Assembly (NCBI RefSeq): GCF_036884655.1
Contig: NC_088345.1
Location: 18,651,501 to 18,715,500 of the forward strand
Reading direction: 5' to 3'
DNA length: 64,000 nt
Source of the DNA: Musa acuminata AAA Group
Taxonomy: Eukaryota > Streptophyta > Magnoliopsida > Zingiberales > Musaceae
The translations under genes were made by a program, and so were the position numbers. Numbering within the stretch: the stretch's first letter is position 1; each line of letters opens with the position of its first letter. Below, piece by piece: positions 12,061 to 23,590 of the stretch. The notes beneath the pieces were generated by a model. The model saw only the letters and a program-made list of their open reading frames with translations, did no database searches and was not told the DNA's origin.

Positions 12061-13870
12061 GAAAATACTTTATGTTTAATGAAATCTTGCTTGATGATTT
12101 AATGATTTGATGATGATTTGAATTAATGATGATTTTTTTAATGTTATACTATTGATCTTTGTTGTGATGAACTTTGCTTTTTCGATTTTAAACGATGATG
12201 CATGTTTATTTACCATAAAAAACAAAGGTATGCTTGCATGAAATAAATAACATAAATTGAAACACATAAAAAGGGAATGCATTTTTCTTGAAAATTTTTC
12301 TATCTTATCGATTTTTCAATAAGAGATTGATGAATTTATGTTATTTTATGAATCTCTTGAACTATGAAAGTGATTTTGATAATTTAAATTTGAATGACTT
12401 TTTTCCAAATATTTCACTTGATACTTTAGATTTGTTCTAAATGAATCAAGATCTTTTATCTCCTATATTTCTTTTTCACTATTTACAAAAGGAGAAGTAT
12501 CTAAATGAATCATGATTTTTATTTTGAATTATAGGAATTATAACTTGAAATTCTTAATATATAAATCATAATCTTGATAGCTTAAGATTTCTTATATATG
12601 AATCAAGATCTTTTATTCTCCTATGTTCCTTTTTGCTATTTAGTAAAGAAAATATCTTTTTCGGAATTTATGACTTAAGATTTCCCTTACTATTCGGTCT
12701 CCTAATATTTCTTTTCATTTTTTTTAAAGGATATCAAAATGAATCATGACTTTTGGTATTCACATGATTTTTGATATTATATCTTTATTGATATTATTTT
12801 CATTATATATAATTCTTTTGTTTTTATGGTTATATACCTTATGTGATGCTTAGAGAATTGATGTAAAGGGAAATGAATTGTATTATTCCCCTCTTCTTCT
12901 TTCTTATAATGATAAAGGAGAAAGAAAATCTCAACAGAACCAAAGTACTAACTTGAATGTTAAATTTAGGTAAATTGTTAAATATCCCAAATGCATAAAT
13001 TCTTCTTATATATTTTTCGGATCATGATATTGATTTCTCGATTTTTATGACTTAGTTTTCTTTTTGAATTAATATTGTTTCCTATCATTCCTTCTATTTA
13101 TAAAAGAAGAGATTTTTCAAAAATGATACATAGTCTTTTGGTATTTATGACTTGATCTTTTTTTATGATTGAAATATTGATATAAATTTATCTTTGTTAT
13201 TTATCTTTATCATGATTTAAAAATTGATGTAAAGGGAAAAGAATTATAATATTTTATTATTCCATTCTTTTTGACAATAACAAAGGAGGGGGAAGTATTA
13301 CTAGCTTACACATTTCAAAGAGAAAAAAACTTACTATCTTGCATATTTCAAGGAGAAAAACTTACTAGCTCAAAAGAGAAGCAAAGTTTGCTAGCTTGCA
13401 CATTTCAAGAAGATGCAAAAACATGTTAACTTGCACATCTCAAAATATGCAAAAAAAATTTGCTAACTTTCATATCTGAAAAACTTGCTAGCTTATATGT
13501 TCAAAACTTGCTACCTTACTAGCTTGCATATTTCAAAATTTTGCTAGTTGCACTTTTCTTCTTTTTATTCATGACAAAGGAGAAGTTATGATGATGATAT
13601 GAAATTATGCATGAAATACTCATGATATGATGATGCAAACAATGAGAAGTTATGATGATCATATATGGTAGGATGTAATATACTTTGATATTTTGATACC
13701 ATGATGATTTGGAATGATGCATGCAATACTTATGATTTTATGATACATGCAATGATATGAAATTCAATGCTTATCATTTTATGAAATTTAAACTTTATTT
13801 CAATATAGCATATTGATAGGGGGAGTTTAGTTTAAACTCCATCATCAATTGGTTGTCATCATAAAAAATG
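12061..13870 (+). other. TE3 AT-rich segment replacing pol
   Basis: There is no coding similarity here. The segment shares words with the equivalent places in TE6 and TE11, such as CTCCTATATTTCTTTTT and CGGAATTTATGACTT. It has repeated TTGCTAGCTTGCA-like words at 13300-13555. Internal purine-rich tracts follow a TGACAAAGG pattern (near 13270 and 13570). Multiplied polypurine tracts are known from Sireviruses. Confidence 0.65.
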
Positions 13871-13881
13871 GGGAGATTCAA
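13871..13881 (+). other. TE3 polypurine tract
   Basis: A purine run (AAAAAATGGGGAGATT, about 13862-13877) directly precedes the 3' LTR. It would prime plus-strand DNA synthesis. Confidence 0.6.
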
Positions 13882-14467
13882 CGTTGAATCTTGGATTTTG
13901 TTGATGAACTCAATTGATGAAGTTATGATCTAATGTGTGTTTGAGTGACGTAGGACTAACCTCAATCAAGGAAAGACAATTTGGTTAAAGTAGGAAGAAT
14001 CAGACGTTGAGCCGAAATGGAACATATTAGAAGATTAGATGTTGGGCCAAAGAACTAGTCGACGTGCTGGAAGGATTTTGTGACATAAGTTCGGGCATTA
14101 GGTCGAAGGATCGGACATTGCACCAAGGATGATGTGTCGATTGGGCAATACGTCGAAAGAAAGTATGATGCGCCGAAGGATCAGACGAAGTACCGGATGA
14201 ACCAATGACATGCCGGACAACATAGGATTCATGCTCATAATTGTGTGCTTAGATCGAGTTAGTTTAGATCTAATTGAGTCAGTTTTGGGTGAAAATAATG
14301 CCAACTCAATTAGGGGCCAATTGGGCTTGAATTAGGGCTAAATTGGGCCTATTGTTTGGCCTATTCAATTACCTATAGCAAGGTCTGGCGGTGGTATCGC
14401 CTAGAAACAATCTTCGAAACTATATTAGGCGGTGGTACCGCTAGACTGGGCGGTGGTACCACTCAGT
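13882..14467 (+). repeat. TE3 3' LTR, left piece
   Basis: It begins CGTTGAATC, with the usual first T changed to C, and aligns with the 5' LTR from its start. It stops at 14467 inside the palindromic cluster, where TE4 inserted. The last five bases, TCAGT, are one half of the TE4 target duplication. Confidence 0.88.
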
Positions 14468-16081
14468 TGCTAATCATGGGTGTCTTGCAAGCCAATCACA
14501 TGAGTGATGGCACGTATGACTTGACACGTAGTTTTATTATTTATTATTATTATTTGATATTTTATCACTTTATATTGATTGTTGCATATACATATGTATA
14601 TATTATGATGTTCTTGGATCTGCGCAATGAGAATTGGATCGTGACGAGATCACGATAATGAGACTGATTCACCTTTAAACATAGACCTTAAATAATCCCG
14701 ATCATAGGTTACTCAAGAGGGACATTGAGATAACCAGATAGATTAGTGTGCTGTATACCCATCCATATGATAGATGTTGCTGGTATCATAGCTGCTCATG
14801 TGGGGACACTAGGGATACAATACAGTGCTCATTGGAGAATGAGTTCACTAATTGATCCGCTTACGGAATGTTGGATGGTTGATGATGCCTTATTGTCAGA
14901 CAACGATTCTATAGTCCTAGTGGTGTATCTGGTCCTTAGACTTAAGACACCAAGGATGTCCTGTATGAGTACTTCATTCTTTGATACCAGACTTATAAGT
15001 CTGGAGGTTTCAGATCCAGCACAATCGGTCATCGGAAGTGGTAGCCAACCTTATGAGGACTATTGAGTATCGATAAAGGATCATCCACTCTCGGTATTAT
15101 GAGAGGAATGTCACATGTGTTCTTGCTCAAACAAATCCCTAGCTATGGTCATTGGGATTGAGAGAGAAAGAGTTCTCCAAGAAAATCTGATTAGAGCAAG
15201 ACTCGAGTAGAAACCGTATGGGTCTGACAACACCATGCCCAATATACGATCTCTGGAATATTAGACTGATAAGGGACGATAGGTAACGGTAATTGAGGAC
15301 AGATATATCTAATGAATTAGATTCACTTGTATCATCTGGTGATTGCGGCGTAGTGGCCTAGTACGTACGTAGTCGATGAGTCGAGTGAATTATTATGGAG
15401 ATAATAATTCATTGAGCCAGAAGGTGTTCTGATAGGTATGACTCACGGCTAGCTCAATATTGGGCCTAAAGGGTTACACACATATGACAGGTGTTGCGAT
15501 GAGTAGAGGTTCAGATATAAGATATCCGCCAGAGCCCCTATCTTATTGGATATCCAATAAGCCCTTGAATTATTGGTTCCTATGGATGAGATCCAATAAG
15601 AGTCAATGAGAGATTATTGGATAGAGATCCACTGATCTAAAAGGCTTGGGTAGTTGGATAGAGATCCAATACCCAATAGGACATGATCCATTAGGGTCAA
15701 ATTGATAGGAGACCTCTATAAATAGGAGGGAACTAATGGTTTATAGGTTGAGAGTCTTTTTGGGTTGCCTCTCCTATTCTCCTCCCCTTCACCTCCTCAG
15801 ATAACAGGCTTGGAGTTTGAGGAGCATCGTCTCAGCCCTACTGTGTAGATCACCGCTAGAGAGGAGGACACTTGACCTCCTTTACCTTCTCTTAGAGATC
15901 TGTAGGCATTCAAGGATATACAATCTCCCTAGATAACACAATCTTTCATTTATGTAGTTTTAAGTTTCGTGGTTTTTTCGCACCAATCTTCGCATGACGA
16001 TGAACATATCTTTTGGAAAATTAGGGGTTTTATTTTTATGTTCTTCCACTACGCATATGATGCCCCCTAAGATTCCCAACA
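14468..16081 (+). repeat. TE4 5' LTR
   Basis: It is 1614 bp, from TGCTAATCATGGG to TTCCCAACA. TATAAATA at 15717-15724 is the core promoter. It carries the ATTGGATATCC block that TE10 lacks. The 106-residue frame at 14746-15066 lies in the LTR and is not a gene on present evidence. It differs from the 3' LTR at many places, so the insertion is old. Confidence 0.9.
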
Positions 16082-16082
16082 A

Positions 16083-16098
16083 TGGTATCAAAGCCAGG
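16083..16098 (+). other. TE4 primer binding site
   Basis: TGGTATCAAAGCCAGG follows the LTR end after one base. It is one base away from the TE10 site and pairs with initiator tRNA-Met. Confidence 0.85.
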
Positions 16099-16744
16099 TT
16101 GTTCATGTGAAAGACTGGTTTTGAACTGAATGTGTTGTATTTCGGAGAAGTTTTTGACGTCAAAATCGTTGACGCAAAAACGAGAAAGGGCATCAATTGT
16201 TGCTACCCTTGCTGTCCTTGTAGATGGCAGTTTGCTGCCATCTACGTGCGTGTAGCCGCAAGGGTGGCAACCCAAGCAAGCAGCATAGCGACGGCGCATG
16301 CGCAGGCTTGCGGTCGACGGGGGGTTGGCCCGTCGGCGACCTGCCCATAGGGGCGAGCCGCGTACGGGCGGCCTGCCCGCAAGAGCGGCATAGCTCTTGC
16401 AAGAGGGGGCATTGCCCGCAGGCACAAACCCTGTGGGCACTGCACTCGCGGGCACAACACCCACGGGGGCAGCGCCACCAACAGGGGCACCCGCCCATGG
16501 GCAGCACGGGCAGTGCTCGCCCCCCATAGTAGAGCGCCACTGTAGGTAGGGTGGCGGCAGCTGCAGCAAGTAGCAGGGATGGAGAGTGTTAGGGTTTTTG
16601 GTAAAAAGATAATTTTACCCTTATGAATTTGAGAAATTTTAATTTTATCCTCTTATCTAAATTATAAAAATGCCCCTCATAATTTAAAAAATTCCCTACA
16701 TGTTCTTAATTTCAAAAAATATTAATTAATTAAAAGTTTAATTG

Positions 16745-16809
<65 letters not shown>

Positions 16810-17232
16810 CTAGTAATGCTACATAATAATATTTACATGTGATGTATGATATGTGGACGGATGATCATGGACTGTGTGATCTGTGCGTACTTGTGATTAT
16901 TATTATTGGGGCCTACGAGCCTCTATTTTATTTCTTGTTTATTGTTAAGCTTGCGTGTCTATGATTAAGTTGTAATCATACGATGAGACACAGGAGGAGC
17001 GTGGAAGCGATAGCAGGACCCACGATGCTGAGATGAATGATCGCGATGCATAGAGATGCGTCGAGATGCTGACGGAACCGACGAGGACGAGATGAATGAT
17101 CACAGGGCATGGAGATGCACCACTTCACACATAGATCTTGATGTGAGTGATTAAGCCCACTAGCTCGGGCCTGATCACATTAGGTTGTGGTCCATGATCA
17201 TCTAGTGTGATTACTCATGTGATGTGTGATTG
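16099..17232 (+). other. TE4 leader, first part, with GC-rich island
   Basis: This is the 5' untranslated leader. A strongly GC-rich island spans about 16195-16565 and corresponds in position to the island in TE10. Overlapping frames in the island on both strands are composition artefacts. An (ATT)n microsatellite lies at 16744-16810. The leader is cut at 17232 by TE5 and continues at 30896. Confidence 0.75.
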
Positions 17233-17610
17233 TGTTAGAACCCTAGTAGATTCTAAGCTTCGGGTTACATCTCTTTAGGGGATTGGCCTCCTTGGAACTC
17301 TATAGGGGTTCCTTCCTCTAAGTTTCTACTCAAAGGCTGCTAAAAAGATTCATCTATTGCTTATCAAAAGAGGATAAATACATGACTATTTATAGGGCTT
17401 CTAAACCCCAACTCCTAATAGGACTCCTACTTAAGACTCCTGCTTCTAACCAATTCCTAATAATACTCCTATTTTAAGAAGCAACCTCACAACTAACCCT
17501 AACCATAGCCGGCCTCTTAACCTCTTTAATAGGGGTCGGCTAGGTAGGTTTTACATGAATGCCCCTTTCAATAAAATTCTATCAGGACTCTCCTAGCTAG
17601 AGTCCTAACA
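17233..17610 (-). repeat. TE5 3' LTR
   Basis: It is 378 bp, TGTTAGAACC to GTCCTAACA. It has about 45 bp near 17400-17460 (an extra CTCCTA-rich part) that the 5' LTR lacks. The minus-strand purine-rich sequence at 17611-17625 is the likely polypurine tract. Confidence 0.9.
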
Positions 17611-17670
17611 GACCTGCCATTTTCAAATCAGCCTTGTCCTCGAGGTTGACGATCCATGAATTCTAGAAAT

Positions 17671-19749
17671 TGTTGAATCTCGTATTTTGATGATGAAACT
17701 ACTTGATATATGTTTATGATTTAATCTGCGTTTTGAGTGACGCAGGATGCTTCGATCAGGATGAGACAATTAAAGCAGGAAAATCATATTGTGCCGAAGG
17801 AACATGTCAGAAGATTGGACGTCGGGCCGGTGGATCGGTCGACGTATCGACAGAAGGCTTCGGGCCGTGGACTCGGGCATCGGGCCAAGAAGAGCGGGTA
17901 TTGTGCCAAGGATATCGGAGTTGCGGAGTCAACTGGCCGATTGGGCAATAGGCTGCAGAAGAGGACGATGCGCCGAAGAATCGGACGAAGCGTCGAGGGA
18001 CTAATGACATGTCGGACAACTTGGTTAATTGCTTAGGATTAATTGTCTCAATCGAAGTTTTGTTTTTGTTGTGCAGGATTAACTATGATAACGATGAAGA
18101 CATAAAGCGAAACAAAGTGTCGGAGTCAAGCGCGAATGATTTGTTGCGAGTTCGAGAGTTCGACGGAAGTCCGAAGGTTCGTCGGGAATGCTACCGGAAC
18201 TAGCCGAGAATGAGTTGGGAGCTTGCCGAAGGGTTTTTCGGAAGCTCGCCGGAAGGTTCGTTGGAAGTTCGCAGAGCTCGCCGAGAAAGATCGGAGCTTG
18301 CCGACGAAGCTCGTTGAAACTCGCTAAGATCAAATCGTGAAGTCTAGGAGCTTGCCGGGAGTCCGCAGAATGGTTTCCGAGAGTTCATCGGAAGACCGCC
18401 GGAAGTTTGCCGGAAGCTCGCCAGAAGAAGTCTTGACTTGCGGACTTTGTAATAGCTTAGAAAATGTCTTTAAATTCATAGTTAGCACGTTAATTAGGGT
18501 TAGGATTAGGAGTTAATCCTATAACCCAAGTAGGGGCCAATATACCCCACCCATTCAGCACTGAATGGACACAGCTCTACACCGAATTCTTGATCTTTTC
18601 AGTGATTCTAAGAGCTCAAATTTGTGTAAAGTCCAAAAGTTCTCCTCTTTTCTGTTCTTCAAGTCTTGAGTTGTAAAGAGAGGAGAGAAAGGATCTGTAA
18701 GGGTTGTCTCCTGAGCCCGTCAAAAGGAGAGAAACTATAAAAGGGCAGTTGGCCTTCGCCCATTGAAGGAAGGCAGCTAGTTGACATCGGTGACCTCGTC
18801 GGAGGAGGAAGCCAAAAGTGGAGTAGGTCAAGACTGACCGAACCACTCTAAATCTCTGGTTTGCTTTTATTTCGAATACCTTATCATTACTGCAAACCTC
18901 CTACATAACTACGGCTCTTTGCGCCTTTACGAACAAGTTTCTAAGTTCTAATCTTTCCCAATCTGGATTCAGACGTCAATAGGTGTTTTCGTACGATCTT
19001 TACATTGCAGCTTACATTTACGTCTTGAATCTGTTTATAACTGTGAACTGTCTTCTGCGCTTTTACGAACGAGTTTCCTTGCAGTTTACATTTACATTTT
19101 GATTCTATTTATAACTGCAAACTGTCTTTTGTAATTTTACGAACGAGTTTCAACATTTAGACGTAAAACTGCATTTAGACGTAAATCGGCTTTCCTCGCA
19201 CAATCATCAGATTTCAGTTTACATTTACATCTTGATTTCAACTGCATATTGCCTTCTGCGAGTATACAAACGAGTTTCAAAGTTCATACGTAAATCTGCG
19301 TTTAAGACGTAAATCTACGTTTAGACGTAAATCTGCGTTTAGACGTAAATCTGCGTTTAGACGTAAATCTTCGTTTAGACGTAAATCTACTTTTTGCAGA
19401 TTACTTTTTGAGCTGTACAATAGCAGCACATTGTCTTTATACTTCTGCTTAAACTACGCTTAGACGCAAACTGTGTTTAGACGCAAACTGCGCTTAGATG
19501 CAATCTGTGCTTAGACGCAAACTGCGCTTAGACGCAATCTGAGTTTAGATGCAATCTGCATTTAGACGCAAACTGCGTTTAGACGCTAACTGTGTTTAAA
19601 CGTAAACTGCACTTAATCATAAGTAATCTTAGAATCGGCTTTTGCATCAAAATAGTTTTTATTGAACGAACGCAACTTTCGTTTTTAATCGCTGAAAGAT
19701 TTCCGCTGCACTAATTCACCCCCCCCTCTTAGTGCTCTCGATCCTAACA
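17671..19749 (+). repeat. TE6 5' LTR
   Basis: It is 2079 bp, TGTTGAATCTCG to CCTAACA. It lacks the palindromic GGTGGCACCGCC cluster: sequence jumps at about 18540 from GGGGCCAAT straight to ATACCCCACCC, a junction that also removes the start of the TATA box. An 18 bp tandem array fills about 19260-19600. Eight C lie near the end (19719-19726). Frames at 17703-18333 recur in the other LTR and are not genes. Confidence 0.92.
19260..19600 (+). repeat. 18 bp tandem array in TE6 5' LTR
   Basis: The unit is close to GACGTAAATCTGCGTTTA, changing to GACGCAAACTGCGCTTA further right. It is repeated more than ten times with small variation. The same array is found in the 3' LTR (25222-25560) and inverted in TE12 (57040-57400). 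Confidence 0.85.
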
Positions 19750-19750
19750 A

Positions 19751-19764
19751 TTGGTATAAGAGCG
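19751..19764 (+). other. TE6 primer binding site
   Basis: TTGGTATAAGAGCG follows the LTR. It is TTGGTATCAGAGC with one C-to-A change, so priming by initiator tRNA-Met may be weakened. Confidence 0.75.
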
Positions 19765-19799
19765 GGGTATTTCTCATTTTGGATTTACACCCGAGAGAA

Positions 19800-20627
19800 A
19801 TGGCTCTTCAAGAGGGCTTGTCGGTCTTTCGTCCACCGTTCTTTAACGGATTGGACTACACTTATTGGAAAACTCGAATGAGAGTTTTCTTGATTTCTCT
19901 AAATCTGGATTTATGGAATATCGTTGAAAACGGTTTTCAACTTCCCTCTAAACCGATGAACGAATGGTCGGATTTGGAAAAAAAGTATTTTTCTTTCAAC
20001 GCAAAGGCTATGAATGCCTTATTTTGCGCTTTAAACAAAAATGAGTTCAATCGGATTTCCACGTGCGAAACGGCTTTTGACATTTGGCGAACACTTGAAA
20101 TCATGCACGAGGGAACTAGTAGAGTCAAAGACTCGAAAGTTAACTTTTTATTGCATGATTTCGAGCTTTTTCAAATGCAACCAAGCGAGACTATAGGCCA
20201 CATGTACACCCGTTTCACGGATGTCGTCAATAGTTTAAGAGCTCTTGGAAAATGTTTTTCGGATTTTGAACTCGTAAACAAAATTTTGCGTTCTCTTTCT
20301 AAAAAGTGGGATTCAAAAGTAACTGTAATACAAGAAGCTAAAAATCTAAACAACTTACCACTTGAAGAACTAATTGGTTCATTGATGACATATGAAATGG
20401 TGCACAATGCACATGATGAACATGTTGAACACAATCACCTTCCAAAGAACAGGAAGGATTTGGAACTCTGGACAAATGAATGCCACTTGAGCGATGACTC
20501 AAGTGATGAGGACAATGATGAACAAACCAACCTTCCAAAGAACAGGAAGGATTTGGGACATAGAACATTTGAAGACCACTCGAGCATAAGCTCAAGTGAT
20601 GGTGAACTTAAACTACAAATGAAATGA
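19800..20627 (+). CDS. gag: TE6 gag, C-terminally truncated
   Basis: This is a Sirevirus-type capsid protein. The frame opens at 19779, but the ATG at 19800 (MALQEGLSVFRPPFF) matches the start of the other gags here, giving about 275 residues. The UBN2/DUF4219 region is intact: TYWKTRMRVFLISLNLDLWN, FDIWRTLEIMHEGTSRVKDS, and FELFQMQPSETIGHMYTRFT. A repeated LPKNRKDL motif occurs twice near the end. The frame stops at 20627, before the zinc knuckle. Downstream at 20628-20790 the nucleic acid still resembles gag, but the knuckle reads TTCFKRKKKNK without the HX4C half. It could still make a capsid-domain protein. Confidence 0.75.
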   Translation: MALQEGLSVFRPPFFNGLDYTYWKTRMRVFLISLNLDLWNIVENGFQLPSKPMNEWSDLEKKYFSFNAKAMNALFCALNKNEFNRISTCETAFDIWRTLEIMHEGTSRVKDSKVNFLLHDFELFQMQPSETIGHMYTRFTDVVNSLRALGKCFSDFELVNKILRSLSKKWDSKVTVIQEAKNLNNLPLEELIGSLMTYEMVHNAHDEHVEHNHLPKNRKDLELWTNECHLSDDSSDEDNDEQTNLPKNRKDLGHRTFEDHSSISSSDGELKLQMK

Positions 20628-23576
20628 AAATTAAAAAGCAAAAAGAATTGAACTACTTGCTTTAAACGCAAGAAGAAGAACAAAAATTGGGATGAATCGA
20701 GCTCCTCCGAAGAAGAGAAAGTCAACAAAAGTAAGGCGGCAAACTACGCCTTAACAGCCTACAATGATGAGGTAATCAAAATCCCCCTAATTTATTTTGA
20801 AATTACTTGATGCTTTCATGATGTATTTTTCTCTTTTAGTTTAGAATTAATTTTCTTAAAAATTACATGTTTAAAAAAAAAAAATTACTATGATCATACT
20901 AAGTAATTTCGAAAATGATAATATTGCATATTTTATGATAAACAAATAAAATGATCTTGATTGAAAATATGAAATCATGGTTAAGAAGTAATAATGTGTA
21001 TTAAGTTGATTTCCATTGTTATTTCTCGATTTTGATTAAAGATCATGTTTGATTTGAAGAAATGCATAATGATGAAATTAAATATTTTGATTAACAATTT
21101 TATGCATGAGATTTTAAGCCGATGATAAGCATGTGTTATTCTCATGAGTATATTTGAAAAACTATGGCAAAAATATGCTCGAATGCATGAACGTGTTAAG
21201 ATTATTTTTCGGACATTCTTGATTCAATGTTCAAAACACTTAATTGCCATGATGATTTTACACTATAACATGTTGGAAATTATATTTTTTGGATACATCA
21301 ATTTTTATGATCATGAGCATGTTTTATCTTCATAATTGAACTTGAAAATCTATAGCAAAATCTTATCCGAATGCATGAAAGTACTAATTTCATTTTCGGA
21401 TTCACTTAACAATTGGTATCTTAACAATCGGATTTTCTCATACACTTATGAAAAATATTTTTCTAAAATGGATTTGATGAAATGATTCCTGCTTATAAAT
21501 TCCATCTCGAAATATGAATGATAGTGTTTTTGCTAAAGAAAATAATTATTAAAATCATGATCTTGATAATTATAACATGAAGCTCTTTATAAATCAAGAT
21601 CGTTCATTATGCTCCCTACATGTATCAAAAAGGAGTTCTTCAAATGAAATGCAACTTGTCTTTTGATTTCTTAGAATTCAATGAAGTGTCATATTGATAT
21701 CTTGAAACTTGAAATATTTTAAAATGTGATCTTGATACGAATGTTTCAAGTTGCCCTTTGTACTATATCTTTTCAAATGAATCATGAGCCTTGATATCAT
21801 ATATTTCATAATACAGAAATAACAAGATTTCTTCGCCTTGTATGTCTTGTGTGATGATTGTACATCAATTTGCTTTATTAAGAATTATATGAATCTTGAT
21901 CGTGAACTTGTTAAGAAGAATTGTAATGAACCATGAATCATATCTTTGGTATTCACGAATTGATCCTCATTGATATCTTTCATTGATATGATAAATTATC
22001 ATCTCATGATATGTCGCATAATTATATCATGCCTTGCGATTGTATCATGTGATCGTTGCTGAATTTTCACATTGATATTCTTCATGATATGATTTCTTTG
22101 CATTGTTGTCCTGTATGCTTCATGTGATAATATGAATACATGAAACACTTATGATATGATTTTTATGCAATTCCTTGTATTCATGAAATGTTTATCTCAT
22201 CACCTAATAATTCTTCTTGATATTCCTTATGTGAAGAGAAGAATACATGAAATATTCATTAATTTGTTTTGATATATACAAATAAGAAGTTTCAATCATG
22301 TATAGTAGGATATAATTTGACAAAATTGATACCATCATGATATATTTATGATGTGCAATTATGCATGCAATACTTGTGCTTTCTAATTAAGATGTGATGT
22401 ATTGCATATGATGTAAATCATGATTTAAAATGTTATGAGTGCTAAGTTACACACTTTGAGAAAAAATTGCTATATTGAAACATTAATGTAATTATGAATG
22501 ATGATATGAAATTATGCATGTAATACTTCAACCTATGATAACGATGCATGCAATGATATTCATGATGAAAAATTGTCTTGACATTCATGACTTGATTATT
22601 CATCCTTTGTCATGATTTTGAAATCATTGTAAAAGGAAAAAGAACTACAAAACTGTATTCTTCCTTTCTTTTTTACAATGACAAAGGGGGAGATAGCTAG
22701 CTTGTACAAGTCAAGAAGATGCAAAAACTTGATTGCTAGCTTGCCTATCTTAAGTAGCAAAGATTGCTAACTTGCTTATTTCAAGAAGAAAAATTGTCTT
22801 CTTGAACATCACTATCTTGAATATCTTAAGAAGCAAAACTTGCAATTTGCACATTGTAATAGGAAGCAAGAATCATGAGCTTACACAAGAAAGCTATCTT
22901 GCATTTGCTTTCGAAATTTTTGCTAGCTTATATATTGTGAAACTTGTATATCGTAAAAATTGCTAGCTTGTTGGTCTAAAGAGAAGCAAAAAATTGCTAT
23001 CTCAAAAGAAGCTAATGTGCTATCTTGCCTATCTCAAAAGGCAAAAATGCTAACTTACGCATCTAGCAAAGTGAACAAAATTTTCAAGAAGCAAGAGTTG
23101 CCTTCTTGAACATCTCTAATTTGCTAGCTTGCATGATATAGAACTTGATATCTTGAACATTACCAAAAGTGCTATCTTATATGCTATAAAACTTGCATAT
23201 CTAAAACTTGATAGCATGAATGTTCTAAGCATGATGTAACACTTGCTAAATCTTCTAGCTCCAAGATTGCATGATGATAAAACTTGATATTATGTTTTTC
23301 ATGCAATGAGTTGAACCAATATCACACACACTTGATTGTGGTACTTCTCCTTTTTGTTGATGACAAAGGGGGAGAAGTATGTTGATGACATGACATGTGA
23401 TGCATAAGTTTATGCATATGTTCATGTTGACGTGTTGCAAGTATTCATGATGAATATTGCAATGACTTGAATTCAGTTTGAATTCAAGGTTCTATCAATA
23501 TGGCATATTGATAGGGGGAGTTTGTTTAAACTCTGGGAGTTAAGTTTAACTCCGTCATCAAGTGGTTGTCATCATC
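20628..23576 (+). other. TE6 AT-rich segment replacing pol
   Basis: The first about 170 bp are decayed gag. The rest has no coding similarity and shares words with TE3 and TE11. TTGCTAGCTTGC-like words crowd 22690-23250. Two internal purine tracts in the context TGACAAAGGGGGAGA lie near 22678 and 23355. Small open frames are chance. Confidence 0.65.
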
Positions 23577-23590
23577 AAAAAGGGGGAGAT
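23577..23590 (+). other. TE6 polypurine tract
   Basis: AAAAAGGGGGAGAT immediately precedes the 3' LTR. Confidence 0.8.

Noticed and set aside
16036..16569. 177-residue minus-strand frame and others at the TE4 leader
   Set aside because: Same GC-composition effect as in TE10; it overlaps the primer binding site and LTR end.
17703..18333. Gene candidates of 60-100 residues, repeated at 23623-24260
   Set aside because: Both sets are the same region of the two TE6 LTRs; frames overlap on both strands and no domain is seen.
19260..19600. CRISPR-like array
   Set aside because: Directly adjoining 18 bp units without spacers, inside a plant LTR.
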